A stretch of DNA of 64,000 nt. Source: Kribbella kalugense (GTDB taxonomy: Bacteria; Actinomycetota; Actinomycetes; Propionibacteriales; Kribbellaceae). Positions 25,308-34,061 of this stretch are shown here, one piece after another. Numbering within the stretch: the stretch's first letter is position 1; every line of letters begins with the position of its first letter. The notes beneath the pieces were generated by a model. It was not told the origin of the DNA and ran no database searches. It saw nothing but the letters and a program-made list of their open reading frames with translations. The DNA is taken from assembly GCF_004365875.1 (NCBI RefSeq), contig NZ_SODF01000001.1, positions 930,001 through 994,000 of the forward strand, given 5' to 3'. The translations under genes were made by a program, and so were the position numbers.

Positions 25308-25326
25308 GGCGGCTCCTTGACGAGGG

Positions 25327-25344
25327 TGCCAAAAGGTTTTGGCA
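25327..25344. promoter_or_regulatory. LacI-type operator (copy 1)
   Basis: TGCCAAAAGGTTTTGGCA: two perfect 8-bp TGCCAAAA half-sites around a 2-bp centre, 20 bp upstream of the Tat-signal ORF/GH91 unit. Confidence 0.65.
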
Positions 25345-25401
25345 GAGTGGAATTGATCCGAAGGTAGGACTGCTGCCAGGCGGCGGCAAGATCGTCGCGG
25401 A

Positions 25402-25418
25402 TGCCAAAAGTTTTGGCA
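25402..25418. promoter_or_regulatory. LacI-type operator (copy 2)
   Basis: TGCCAAAAGTTTTGGCA: the same half-sites with a 1-bp centre. It is 58 bp from copy 1 (centres about 75 bp apart), compatible with looping or cooperative binding between the divergent units. Confidence 0.6.
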
Positions 25419-25472
25419 GCTGTTTGGCGGAATTTTGGCGTTGACCGACTGGCCACGGCGGACGAACACTTC

Positions 25473-25503
25473 TGCCAAGACGTTTTGCCAAAACGTTTAA
25501 TCA
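25473..25503. promoter_or_regulatory. LacI-type operator pair next to the ABC importer (copy 3, overlapping)
   Basis: Two overlapping 18-bp elements with a CG centre, TGCCAAGACGTTTTGCCA (25473-25490) and TGCCAAAACGTTTAATCA (25486-25503), each keep the TGCCAA half-site. They end 23 bp before the binding-protein start codon, so a bound repressor would block the importer operon. The likely binder is the LacI protein encoded at 29729. Confidence 0.55.
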
Positions 25504-25526
25504 CAAGCCTGGAACGGAGTCGGAGT

Positions 25527-26834
25527 ATGAAGCTTCGCAGCACGAGCGGTCGCCTCCGGACCGCGATGGCCGGCATCGCCGTTGCGAGTGTGATCCTGGC
25601 GATCGCCGGATGCGGTGCCGGTGGAAGCTCGCAAGGTGCCGCCGGCAAGCTGACCGTCCTGGTGGAGGGAGGCGGAAAGGCCGAGCTCCAGCCGATCGCC
25701 GATCTCTACCAGAAGGAGACCGGTACGACGGTCGAGCTGGTCGAACTGCCGTACGACGGTCTCTACGACCGGATCCAGACCGAGCTCGGCTCGGGCAAGA
25801 CGTCGTTCGACGTCGCGGCGCTCGACGCCATCTGGCTGAGCGCCTTCTCGACCGGTGTCTCGCCACTCGACGACCTCTTCACCGACGACGTGAAGCGCGA
25901 TCTGTTCCCGGGCCTGGTGACCGAGGCACAGGTCGGCGGGTCGTACGTCGGGATGCCGGTCTGGACGAACTCCGAGATTCTCTACTACCGGACGGACCTG
26001 TTCGGCGACCCGAAGAACAAGGCTGCCTTCCAGGCGAAGTACGGCTACCCGCTGGTGCCGCCGACGACGTGGAAGCAGTACAAGGACGTGGCCGAGTTCT
26101 TCACCCGCGACACCAACGGCGACGGCCAGACCGATCTGTACGGCACCGATGTGAAGGGTGCGGTCGAGACGGAGTGGCTGGCCACGGTTTCACAGACCGG
26201 CGAGAAGACGATGGTTCTCGATCCGAAGAGCGGCGACGTCAGCATCGACGACGCCGATCACCTGGCAGCGTTGAACTTCTACACCAGCCTGTTGCCTTAC
26301 GCCCCACCCGGCGCCGCGCAACTCGACTGGGCCGGCGCGCAGAACCTCTTCTACCAGGGAAAGCTCGCGATGATGCGGTTCTGGGGACACGCCTACACCC
26401 AGACCCCGGCCAACGCCAAGGTCAAAGGCAAGATCGGTGTCGCGCCGATGATCGCGGGGCCTGGCGGCATTGCCGGCGTACCGGGCGCCTGGTACCTCTC
26501 GGTGCCTAAGGCAACGGAGAAGCAGGCCGAGGCCAAGAAGTTCATCGCCTTCGCCTACGCGCACAACGATCTCTCGATCAAGACGTCGCTGGGTCTGGTC
26601 GCACGGATCTCGGCGTTCGAATCGCAGGCCGGCGTCGCCGGGCACGAGAACTATCCGGCCATCCTCACGACGCTGAAGTCGCCCGAGACGATCGCACGGC
26701 CGGCCACACCGAAGTGGCAGGAGATCGTGACCTCGGTGCTGACGCCGATGTTGCAGAAGGCGGTCGCCAAGGGCGCGAACAACGCGGCGCTGCTGAAACA
26801 GGCGAAGGGTCAGATCCAGGCCATCGTCAAGTGA
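25527..26834 (+). CDS. Sugar ABC transporter substrate-binding lipoprotein
   Basis: A 435-residue family-1-type solute-binding protein. The lipoprotein signal peptide has lipobox I-A-G-C with Cys29 (VILAIAGCGAGG). The mature domain shows ATPase-importer-type landmarks: LTVLVEGGGKAELQPIADLY, SFDVAALDAIWLSAFS, GMPVWTNSEILYYRTDLF, PPTTWKQYKDVAEFFT and MRFWGHAYTQTP, as in ABC carbohydrate uptake CUT1 proteins. It delivers an oligosaccharide, in this context likely a fructan-derived disaccharide or difructose anhydride. ATG 25527 follows GGAG; the permease start lies 12 nt after its stop. Confidence 0.92.
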   Translation: MKLRSTSGRLRTAMAGIAVASVILAIAGCGAGGSSQGAAGKLTVLVEGGGKAELQPIADLYQKETGTTVELVELPYDGLYDRIQTELGSGKTSFDVAALDAIWLSAFSTGVSPLDDLFTDDVKRDLFPGLVTEAQVGGSYVGMPVWTNSEILYYRTDLFGDPKNKAAFQAKYGYPLVPPTTWKQYKDVAEFFTRDTNGDGQTDLYGTDVKGAVETEWLATVSQTGEKTMVLDPKSGDVSIDDADHLAALNFYTSLLPYAPPGAAQLDWAGAQNLFYQGKLAMMRFWGHAYTQTPANAKVKGKIGVAPMIAGPGGIAGVPGAWYLSVPKATEKQAEAKKFIAFAYAHNDLSIKTSLGLVARISAFESQAGVAGHENYPAILTTLKSPETIARPATPKWQEIVTSVLTPMLQKAVAKGANNAALLKQAKGQIQAIVK

Positions 26835-26845
26835 AGGACACTCCC

Positions 26846-27736
26846 GTGCGCCTCACCGACCGCCGGTTCGCGCTCGCACTGATCGCGCCGGCCGCCTTGT
26901 TCCTGGCCGCGTTCGTGGCGTGGCCACTGCTCAGATTCGTTGCGAACGCGTTCTACCAGATCTCGCCGATGGCCGGTGGCCCGCGGAAGTTCGTGGGTTT
27001 CGAGAACTTCGCGACCGCGTTCGGTTCGCCGGCGTTCCAAGGAGCGGCGCTGCGGACGATCGTCTACACGGTCGTCGTGGTCGCGCTCGAATTCACCTTC
27101 GGGCTTGCCGTGGCGTTGGTCTTCGCGGCGCTCGGCAGTCGGTCGGCAGTGTTCCGTACTGTCTTCATGTATCCGCTCATGGTCGCCCCGGTGGTCGCCG
27201 GCCTGCTATGGCGATTCCTGCTCATCGACAACTTCGGCATCCTCAACGAGTTGCTGCGCCGGGGCGGGCTGTTGCACAGCACGGACCAGATCGGCTGGTT
27301 GAGCAATCCGAAGATCGCGTTGTTCTCGGTGGCGATGCCCGACATCTGGCTGACGACCTCGTTCATCACGCTCGTCCTCTTCGCGGGACTGCAGAACGTG
27401 CCGGGTGACGTCATCGAGGCCGCTCGGATCGACGGCGTACGTTTCCCGACGCTGCTGTTCCGGATCATCCTGCCGCTGCTGCGACCGGTGATCGCCGTCG
27501 CGCTGATCGTTCGCGGCATCGATGCGGCCCGTGCGTTCGACATCATCCTGATCCAGACCAGCGGTGGGCCACAGGACAGTACGACGACCCTCAGCCTGCT
27601 GATCTACCGCACGATGACGCGCAACGGCGATCCCGGCCTGGCCAGCGCGATGGGCACCGTCTACCTGATCGGGATGCTCGTGGTCGCCGCGATCGCGATC
27701 TTCGCCATCTGGCGACCTGGGGGAGATCAGGCATGA
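26846..27736 (+). CDS. Sugar ABC transporter permease 1 (CUT1, MalF type)
   Basis: A 296-residue membrane protein with about six helices. The cytoplasmic EAA loop that contacts the ATPase is EAARIDGVRFPTLLFRIILP. GTG 26846 is preferred because GAAGGA lies 7 nt upstream; GTG 26831 overlapping the previous stop is also possible. It is translated together with the binding protein and the second permease (4-nt overlap). Confidence 0.9.
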   Translation: MRLTDRRFALALIAPAALFLAAFVAWPLLRFVANAFYQISPMAGGPRKFVGFENFATAFGSPAFQGAALRTIVYTVVVVALEFTFGLAVALVFAALGSRSAVFRTVFMYPLMVAPVVAGLLWRFLLIDNFGILNELLRRGGLLHSTDQIGWLSNPKIALFSVAMPDIWLTTSFITLVLFAGLQNVPGDVIEAARIDGVRFPTLLFRIILPLLRPVIAVALIVRGIDAARAFDIILIQTSGGPQDSTTTLSLLIYRTMTRNGDPGLASAMGTVYLIGMLVVAAIAIFAIWRPGGDQA

Positions 27737-28572
27737 ACGGCCTCGAGACCCGTCGCCGTCCGACCCGCGTCATCCTGTGGGGCACGCTGGTCGCTGTCCT
27801 GGTGCTGTACGGATTCCCGTTCGTCTACCTTCTGCTGACGTCGTTCAAGACCCCGCTCGATGCGATCGCAGTACCGCCCCAGGTGTTGCCGTCGCAGTGG
27901 ACCCTCGACAACTACGTGGCCGCGCTCAGCAAGGAAGGCGTCGTACCGGCGCTGATCAACAGCGGCGCAACCGCAGTGCTCAGTACTGCGTTCTCACTCG
28001 CCCTCGGGGTGCCGGCGGCGTACGCGATCACCCGCTACCGAACGCCGAGCGGCCGCATCTTCGTGGTCGCGGCGCTGGTCACCCGGATGGTGCCGACAAT
28101 CGCGGTCGGGGCGCCGTTGGTCGAGACGATGCGGCGGCTCGGCATCTCGGACACCACGATCGGGTTGGCGATCGCCCACACCACGATCTCGCTGCCACTG
28201 TCGATCTGGCTCATGTCGAGCTTCTTCGAGGCGGTTCCGGTCGAGCTGGAAGAAGCCGCCAAGGTCGACGGCAGCGATCGGCTGCAGGCGTTCCGGCACG
28301 TCGTACTGCCGGTCGTTTCCGGCGGCCTGGCCGTGACGGCCATCTTCGCCTTCCTCGCGTCCTGGAACGAGTTCCTGTTCGCGCTGCTGCTCACGTCGGT
28401 GCGGGCCCAGACCACGCCGATCGTGATCGCCAACTTCCAGACCCAGTTCGGCCTCGACTGGGGCGGAATGACCGCGCTCTCGGCGGTCTACTCCGTCCCC
28501 GTCATCCTGCTCACTCTTGCGCTCCAGCGGCACATCGTCGCCGGCCTGACCCTCGGCGCCGTCAAGGGCTGA
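27733..28572 (+). CDS. Sugar ABC transporter permease 2 (CUT1, MalG type)
   Basis: A 279-residue membrane protein. It has six hydrophobic helices and the EAA loop EEAAKVDGSDRLQAFRHVVLP. ATG 27733 overlaps the TGA of permease 1 (ATGA), indicating translational coupling. No ATP-binding subunit is encoded in the locus; actinomycete CUT1 importers commonly share one MsiK-type ATPase encoded elsewhere, which is the likely arrangement. Confidence 0.92.
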   Translation: MNGLETRRRPTRVILWGTLVAVLVLYGFPFVYLLLTSFKTPLDAIAVPPQVLPSQWTLDNYVAALSKEGVVPALINSGATAVLSTAFSLALGVPAAYAITRYRTPSGRIFVVAALVTRMVPTIAVGAPLVETMRRLGISDTTIGLAIAHTTISLPLSIWLMSSFFEAVPVELEEAAKVDGSDRLQAFRHVVLPVVSGGLAVTAIFAFLASWNEFLFALLLTSVRAQTTPIVIANFQTQFGLDWGGMTALSAVYSVPVILLTLALQRHIVAGLTLGAVKG

Positions 28573-28596
28573 CATCACTCAACCACTGGAGAAGAC

Positions 28597-29718
28597 ATGG
28601 AATTCTGGCAACCCAACAGCCCGCTCGGCGGCCTGGCCCACGTGAAGTCCGGCCGGTCACGACGCGAGTCGAGCTGGGATCGCAGTGGCGGCAACCGGGA
28701 CTTCGCGGTGGTGCCCGCGGGGGAGACCTTCGTGATCGCCGACATCAGCGGGGCGGGACGGATCGAGCACATCTGGCTGACCACGCGCTGCTACTCGGAG
28801 AAGTACCTGCGCAAGCTCGTCATCGAGATGTTCTGGGACGGGGAGGAGAATCCGAGCGTACGAGCGCCGCTCGGCGACTTCTTCGGTGTCGGGCACGCGG
28901 TCGCGAAGCACTACATCTCCCTACCGCTGAACGCCGTGTTCGGTCCACGGCGGGGTCCCAAAGGGCCGTTCGCGGCCGCGATGAACTCCTACTTCCCGAT
29001 GCCGTTCGGCAGTCACGCGAGGATCCAGATCCGCAACGAGAGCGATCAGCCGATCGAGAACCTCTTCTACTACGTCGACTACGAGCTCAGCGAGCAGTCG
29101 ATCCCGGACGACGTCGCGCAGTTCCATGCGTACTACCGGCAGGAGAAGCCGACGACCGCCGTACCGCACACCACCGATCTCGAGAACCCGGCGCCGTGGG
29201 ACCTGCCGGGGACGAACCTGACCGGGGACGACAACTACGTGATCCTCGATGCGACCGGCACGGGGCACTACGTTGGCTGCGTGCTCAGCATCGACAACTT
29301 CGACGCCTCCAACCAGGTGTTCACCTGGCCGGGCGAGGGCGACGACATGTTCTTCATCGACGGGGAGGTCTGGCCGCCCTCCTTGCACGGGACCGGCACG
29401 GAGGACTACTTCGGTGCCGCCTGGGGATTCCCCAGTGGGGAGTACGCCGGTCCGTACCACGGCATCACGCTCGGTGCGAGCCCGCAGGAGCACTTCGGGC
29501 TGTGGAGCATGTTCCGCTGGCACATCGAGGACCCGGTCCGGTTCGAGCAGAGCCTGCGGGTGTCGATCGAGCACGGACACGCCAACGATCAGGGGAACGA
29601 CTACTCGAGCGTCGCCTACTGGTACCAGTTGGGCGAGCACGCGCCGCATGCCGAGCTGCCACCGGTCGAGGAGCGGCTGCCGCGACGGTGGCCGGAGCAC
29701 GGCCTCTGGGACGAGTGA
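28597..29718 (+). CDS. GH172 (DUF2961) family enzyme, probable difructose-anhydride/alpha-fructofuranosidase
   Basis: A 373-residue cytoplasmic protein with the DUF2961 signatures: GRIEHIWLTT near the start, then PGEGDDMFFIDGE at 245-257 and the very conserved HGTGTEDYFGAAWGFP at 264-279. DUF2961 founded GH172, whose characterised member makes and hydrolyses difructose dianhydride I. Glu247 and Glu269 are the candidate acid/base and nucleophile (GEG and GTED). Being signal-less and 24 bp after the importer permeases, it would hydrolyse the imported sugar. The GGAGAAGAC ribosome site is clear. Confidence 0.85.
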   Translation: MEFWQPNSPLGGLAHVKSGRSRRESSWDRSGGNRDFAVVPAGETFVIADISGAGRIEHIWLTTRCYSEKYLRKLVIEMFWDGEENPSVRAPLGDFFGVGHAVAKHYISLPLNAVFGPRRGPKGPFAAAMNSYFPMPFGSHARIQIRNESDQPIENLFYYVDYELSEQSIPDDVAQFHAYYRQEKPTTAVPHTTDLENPAPWDLPGTNLTGDDNYVILDATGTGHYVGCVLSIDNFDASNQVFTWPGEGDDMFFIDGEVWPPSLHGTGTEDYFGAAWGFPSGEYAGPYHGITLGASPQEHFGLWSMFRWHIEDPVRFEQSLRVSIEHGHANDQGNDYSSVAYWYQLGEHAPHAELPPVEERLPRRWPEHGLWDE

Positions 29719-29728
29719 GGTCGGGTCG

Positions 29729-30793
29729 ATGAGCGGGGCAGAGGAGGAAGCGATCACGCCGAAGGTCGGCATCCGGGATGTCGCCCGCGCCGCGGGTGTG
29801 TCCGTCACGACGGTTTCGCATGTGCTCAACGAGACGCCGCACACGCGAACGAGTGAGGCGACCCGGGATCGGGTCCGATCGGTCGCCCGGGACCTCGGGT
29901 ACACCCCGAACCGGCTCGCCCGCGGGCTGCGGACCCGGGCGTCGGACATGATCGGGCTGCTCACCGAGGAGATCGCGACCACCCCGCATGCCGGCCGGAT
30001 CATCCTCGGCGCGCAGGAGGAAGCGAGTCGGCACAACCTCACGCTCGCGATCATCAACTCGCATCTCGACGCCGGCGCGGACGCCCGCCGCGCCGACGCC
30101 CGGGCGCTGATCGAGCGTCAGGTCGACGGCATCATCTACGCCACGGTGTTCCACCACGAGGTGTCGGTGCCGCGCGAGTTGCGCGCGGTACCGGCGGTGT
30201 TGATAGGAGCCCTGGACCGGCAAGGCGTCGTACCCGCCGTTCTCCCGGACGAGGCCAGTGGGGCGGCCGATCTCGTTGCCCTGCTGGCCGACGCCGGGCA
30301 TCGGCGGATCGCGTTCGCGGACTCGAGTATCGAGGTTCCGGCCACCCAGGGCCGCCTGGTCGGGTACCTCCGCGGTCTCGAGCAGGCAGGTATCCCGCGG
30401 AACGACCAACTGATCACCTCGGGTGTCTCGGAGGCTGTCGGCGGATACACGACCAGCCTCGACCTGCTCGATCGAGACGACCGGCCGACGGCGATCTTCT
30501 GTTACAACGACCGGATGGCGATGGGCGCTTACCGCGCGGCCCAGGAGCTCGGCCTGCGAATTCCCGACGACGTGTCGATCGTCGGCTTCGACGACCAGGC
30601 GCCGATCGCGGCCAGTGTCTACCCGGCGCTCACCACAGTTGCGCTGCCGCATTACGAGATGGGTGCCTGGGCGGTGGCCACCTTGACCAGGTTGATCCAG
30701 AGCAGCAGCACCTCGTGGTACCGCTCGACCCACCCGACCTTGCTGCCCTGCCCGGTCGTCATCCGCGAGTCGGTTGCCCAGAACAACCGTTGA
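29729..30793 (+). CDS. LacI-family regulator of the fructan/DFA locus
   Basis: A 354-residue LacI/GalR regulator. The DNA-binding domain is IRDVARAAGVSVTTVSHVLNE with hinge GYTPNRLARGLRTR, and the effector domain carries GLRIPDDVSIVGFDDQAP. It is encoded 10 bp after the GH172 gene as the last gene of the importer operon. It is the likely repressor acting at the TGCCAAAA palindromes between the GH91 and importer genes, released by an imported fructose derivative. Confidence 0.9.
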   Translation: MSGAEEEAITPKVGIRDVARAAGVSVTTVSHVLNETPHTRTSEATRDRVRSVARDLGYTPNRLARGLRTRASDMIGLLTEEIATTPHAGRIILGAQEEASRHNLTLAIINSHLDAGADARRADARALIERQVDGIIYATVFHHEVSVPRELRAVPAVLIGALDRQGVVPAVLPDEASGAADLVALLADAGHRRIAFADSSIEVPATQGRLVGYLRGLEQAGIPRNDQLITSGVSEAVGGYTTSLDLLDRDDRPTAIFCYNDRMAMGAYRAAQELGLRIPDDVSIVGFDDQAPIAASVYPALTTVALPHYEMGAWAVATLTRLIQSSSTSWYRSTHPTLLPCPVVIRESVAQNNR

Positions 30794-30854
30794 CACCGGG
30801 CACGCCCGATGATCAGCTGAGCGGGTGAGTCGTTGGGGACTGCGAGGAGGAATT

Positions 30855-32276
30855 GTGGGACGTTTTGGTCGTCGTCGTGGTTACCTTTTGATCGTCGGTG
30901 CGTTGGCTCTTGGGCTGGTGGCCGGCACCGGGCTGACGGCGAGTGCCGCGCCTGAGCGAGTGTCGCGGTTCTCGCCTGGTGCGGCAGGGGCCGGGGATCC
31001 GTACTTCCCCGACATGGGTAACGGCGGGTACGACGTCAGCCACTACGACATCAGGCTCGCGTTCGACCCGAAGACCAAGGCGATCAGCGCGACCACGACG
31101 ATCCTCGCCAGAGCCACGCAGAATCTCTCCCGCTTCGACCTGGACTTCCAGGGACCGTTGAAGATCAGCAAGCTCTCGGTCAACGGGCGCGATGCGTCGT
31201 ACGCCCGCAGCGGTGCGCAGGAGTTGGTGATCACTCCGCGGCACGGGCTGCCGCGGGGGAGCACCTTCCTCGTCTCGGTGACGTACGCCGGCGTTCCGCA
31301 GAAGATCGACGACCCTGCGCTGGGCCTTTCCGGCTGGGTCGCCACGAAGGACGGCGCGGTCGCGCTCAACCAGCCGATCGGCGCGGCGACGTACTACCCG
31401 GTGAACGACACCACCGACGACAAAGCGACGTACACCCAGACCATCACCGTGCCGACCGGGCTCACCGTGCTGGCGAACGGCGAACCAGGTCCGAGCACCA
31501 AGCACAACGGCCGGACCACCTTCCGCTGGCACATGAACCAGCCGATGGCCAGCGAGTTGGCCATGATCGCGATCGGGAAATACAACGTCACCCGGAGCGT
31601 GACCGACGGTCTCCTGAACATCACCGCGATCGGGCAGTCGATCGACACCGTGGCCGGTCAGGGCAAGGTGCTCAACAACACCACCGCGCAGGTCATCCAG
31701 TGGGAGTCGTCGCTGTACGGGCGTTATCCGTTCGACTCGACCGGCGGCATCATCGCCGACGTCGGCGTCCACTACGCCCTGGAGACGCAGGGCCGACCCG
31801 TGTACGACCAGCGCACCAGCAAAGTCAGCGGTGACCTGCTTGCCCACGAACTCGGCCACCAGTGGTTCGGCGACAGTCTCACGCCGGTGCACTGGTCGGA
31901 CATCTGGCTGAACGAAGGCTTCGCCACCTACTCGGAGTGGCTCTACCAGGAGAAGTTCAACGGCGTCCCGGTAGCGAAGAGCTTCGCGGAGACGTACGCC
32001 GACGAGAAGGACTGGACCGGGAAGGTAGCGGATCCCGGCCGGGACCAGATCTTCGACGACCTGGTCTACAACCGCGGCGCGATGACGTTGCAGGCGCTGC
32101 GGATGAAGATCGGTGACCGCGCCTTCTTCGAGGTGCTCAAGCAGTGGCCGACGACGTACCGGCACGACAATGTCTCAACGCAGACTTTCATCCGGTTCGT
32201 CGAGCGACTGACCCACCGCGACCTCGGCACGTTCTTCCAAACCTGGCTCTACCAACCAGGCAAACCAACCCTCTGA
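30855..32276 (+). CDS. Secreted M1-family zinc metallopeptidase
   Basis: A 473-residue precursor. A signal peptide (RGYLLIVGALALGLVAGTGL, cleavage near ASA-AP) precedes an aminopeptidase-N-like beta domain and a catalytic domain. The zinc site is HELGH at 331-335 with Glu354 in NEGFA, the expected 18-residue spacing; the usual GxMEN motif is replaced by YALETQ. At 473 residues it is shorter than full-length aminopeptidase N, like other secreted actinomycete M1 proteins that lack the C-terminal helical domain. GTG 30855 follows GAGGAGG; GTG 30825 is an alternative. It ends 4 bp from the convergent LysR gene. Confidence 0.88.
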   Translation: MGRFGRRRGYLLIVGALALGLVAGTGLTASAAPERVSRFSPGAAGAGDPYFPDMGNGGYDVSHYDIRLAFDPKTKAISATTTILARATQNLSRFDLDFQGPLKISKLSVNGRDASYARSGAQELVITPRHGLPRGSTFLVSVTYAGVPQKIDDPALGLSGWVATKDGAVALNQPIGAATYYPVNDTTDDKATYTQTITVPTGLTVLANGEPGPSTKHNGRTTFRWHMNQPMASELAMIAIGKYNVTRSVTDGLLNITAIGQSIDTVAGQGKVLNNTTAQVIQWESSLYGRYPFDSTGGIIADVGVHYALETQGRPVYDQRTSKVSGDLLAHELGHQWFGDSLTPVHWSDIWLNEGFATYSEWLYQEKFNGVPVAKSFAETYADEKDWTGKVADPGRDQIFDDLVYNRGAMTLQALRMKIGDRAFFEVLKQWPTTYRHDNVSTQTFIRFVERLTHRDLGTFFQTWLYQPGKPTL

Positions 32277-32280
32277 CGCC

Positions 32281-33156
32281 TTACTGCTCGTAGATTCCAC
32301 ACTCTGCCGTGATCTCGGCCGTCGCTTGCGCCGCGGCGAAGAAGTCGTCGGCCAGCGGCGAGGTGCGCGATGCCGCCATCGCGACGCACACCTGGTCGGG
32401 CGCGAGTTCGGGGATGGGGACGTAGCTGATGTCCGGGCGTGAGTAGAAGACCGTCTCCGAACGCCCCACGAACGAGATGCCCCGGCCGGCCGCGACGTAC
32501 TCGAGCTTCTCCTCCACGCCGCGCACCCGGAGACCGGAGTCGGGGTGCGGGCGCCTGGTGGGCTGCGTGCTCGGGTCGGCGTGCCAGACCAGCGGTTCAC
32601 CGTCGAGGTCGGCCTCGGTGAGCTCCTCCTTGCCGGCCAACCTGTGGTCTGCCGGCAGCACCACCATGAGCGGCTCGGTGAACAGCGGGGTCACGCGCAG
32701 GCCGGTCTCGTCGATGGGCAGCCGCACATAGCCGACGTCGATGCGGCCGTCGAGCAGCATCAGGGCCTGGTCGTCCCATTCGATCCGCTGCACGTCCACG
32801 ACCACGTCCGGGTGCCGGGCCTCGAACGCCCGCGCGGCCGGGATGACCGGGATCCCGGTCCGGAAGCCGACTGCCAGCCGCCGGCTGCCGCGGGCAGCCA
32901 CCAACACCCGGCGGCGGACCGCGTGCGTGGAGGCGAGCAGCGGACCGGCGTCGTCCAGTAGTTGCCGGCCCGCGTCGGTCAGCTCTACGCCGTGGCTGTC
33001 CCTGGTGAACAGCGCGGCGCCGAGATCCTTTTCCAAAGCGCGGATCTGCCGACTGAGCGCCGGCTGCGCGATGTGCAGCTCCTCGGCGGCGCGGCCGAAG
33101 TGCAGCCTCTCGGCGACGGTCACGAAGTACCGCAGCTTGCGCAGGTCCAGATCCAT
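32281..33156 (-). CDS. LysR-family transcriptional regulator
   Basis: A 291-residue protein. The N-terminal winged helix-turn-helix (LRKLRYFVTVAERLHFGRAA, HIAQPALSRQIRALEKDLGA) and LysR substrate-binding domain (PLFTEPLMVVLPADHRLAGK) are standard. ATG 33156 has GGGAGG 5 nt upstream. It is divergent from the SDR gene across 147 bp, the usual LysR arrangement, so it probably controls the redox genes at 33304-35666 in response to a small molecule. Confidence 0.92.
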   Translation of the reverse strand: MDLDLRKLRYFVTVAERLHFGRAAEELHIAQPALSRQIRALEKDLGAALFTRDSHGVELTDAGRQLLDDAGPLLASTHAVRRRVLVAARGSRRLAVGFRTGIPVIPAARAFEARHPDVVVDVQRIEWDDQALMLLDGRIDVGYVRLPIDETGLRVTPLFTEPLMVVLPADHRLAGKEELTEADLDGEPLVWHADPSTQPTRRPHPDSGLRVRGVEEKLEYVAAGRGISFVGRSETVFYSRPDISYVPIPELAPDQVCVAMAASRTSPLADDFFAAAQATAEITAECGIYEQ

Positions 33157-33303
33157 CGAGCCTCCCGGTACGGCGATGCCTCCAGGGTATCGCCACCGCT
33201 GAAAGAGGTCTTGGACACCCACTCGAGCCGATGGCATCGTTAATGGGGCCGAGCGAATTCGGGATAAGCAATTTCGAGTATTCATCAATTCTATGGAGTG
33301 ATT
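33157..33303. promoter_or_regulatory. LysR/SDR divergent promoter region
   Basis: 147 bp between divergent genes, AT-richer than the flanks from about 33236. It holds several GAATTC/AATT-type patches (33255-33290) where a T-N11-A LysR box could lie, but I could not single out one convincing site. Confidence 0.4.
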
Positions 33304-34038
33304 GTGGGAAAGCTCGATGGCAAGGTCGCCGTTATTACCGGTGGATCCACCGGTATGGCACTGGCCGGCGCCAAACTGTTCGTCGAGGAAGGCGCGCACG
33401 TCTTCATCCAGGCCCGGCGGCAGGAGGCACTGGACGACGCCGTCAAGTTGATCGGGCGCAACGTCACCGCCGTACAGGGTGACGCGGCCGAGCTGGACGA
33501 CCTGGACCGCTTGTACGACGCCGTCAAGCGGGAGAAGGGTTCGATCGACGTGCTGTGGGCCAGCGCCGGGATGGGCGAACCCGGCGTACTCGGCGAGATC
33601 ACCGAGGAACAGTTCGACCGCGCTTTCTTGCTGAACGCGCGCGGCACCTTGTTCACCGTGCAGAAGGCGCTGCCGCTGATGAACGACAACGGCTCGATCC
33701 TGATGACCGGATCCAACGCCTCCCTCGGCGCCTTCCCCGGCTGGAGCCTCTACGCGGGAAGCAAAGCCGTTCAGCAGGCCTGGGCCCGCGTCTGGCTGAA
33801 CGAACTGCGCGACCGCAAGATCCGGGTCAACGTCCTGACCCCCGGCCAGGTCGCCACCGCCAAACAGGCAGAACTGTTCGACGAGGCAACCAAGGCCGCA
33901 TTCGAGTCCCTCATCCCTCGCGGAGCGATGGGCCGGCCCGAAGAAATCGCCACCGTCGCGCTGTTCCTCGCCTCCGACGACTCCAGCTACGTCAACGGCC
34001 TGGAACTGGTCGCCGACGGCGGCACCACCGCCATCTGA
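33304..34038 (+). CDS. Short-chain dehydrogenase/reductase
   Basis: A 244-residue classical SDR. The nucleotide-binding motif TGGSTGMAL has M-A where most have I-G, and the catalytic Y-x-x-x-K is YAGSK, with Ser in LMTGSNASLG. The C-terminus PEEIATVALFLASDDSSYVN with GGTTAI is typical. NAD(P)-dependent; substrate unknown. GTG 33304 has GGAG 5 nt upstream. First gene of the operon divergent from the LysR gene. Confidence 0.9.
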   Translation: MGKLDGKVAVITGGSTGMALAGAKLFVEEGAHVFIQARRQEALDDAVKLIGRNVTAVQGDAAELDDLDRLYDAVKREKGSIDVLWASAGMGEPGVLGEITEEQFDRAFLLNARGTLFTVQKALPLMNDNGSILMTGSNASLGAFPGWSLYAGSKAVQQAWARVWLNELRDRKIRVNVLTPGQVATAKQAELFDEATKAAFESLIPRGAMGRPEEIATVALFLASDDSSYVNGLELVADGGTTAI

Positions 34039-34061
34039 ACCACAGGAAGAGAGCACACCTC

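Noticed and set aside
25441..25470. TTGACC followed 18 bp later by AACACT as importer promoter
   Set aside because: The -10 is poor; the nearby TGCCAAAA palindromes are better supported and the promoter cannot be fixed by eye.
30797..30808. CGGG-CACG-CCCG hairpin after the LacI gene as terminator
   Set aside because: Only a 4-bp stem with no U-tract; not distinguishable from background in GC-rich DNA.
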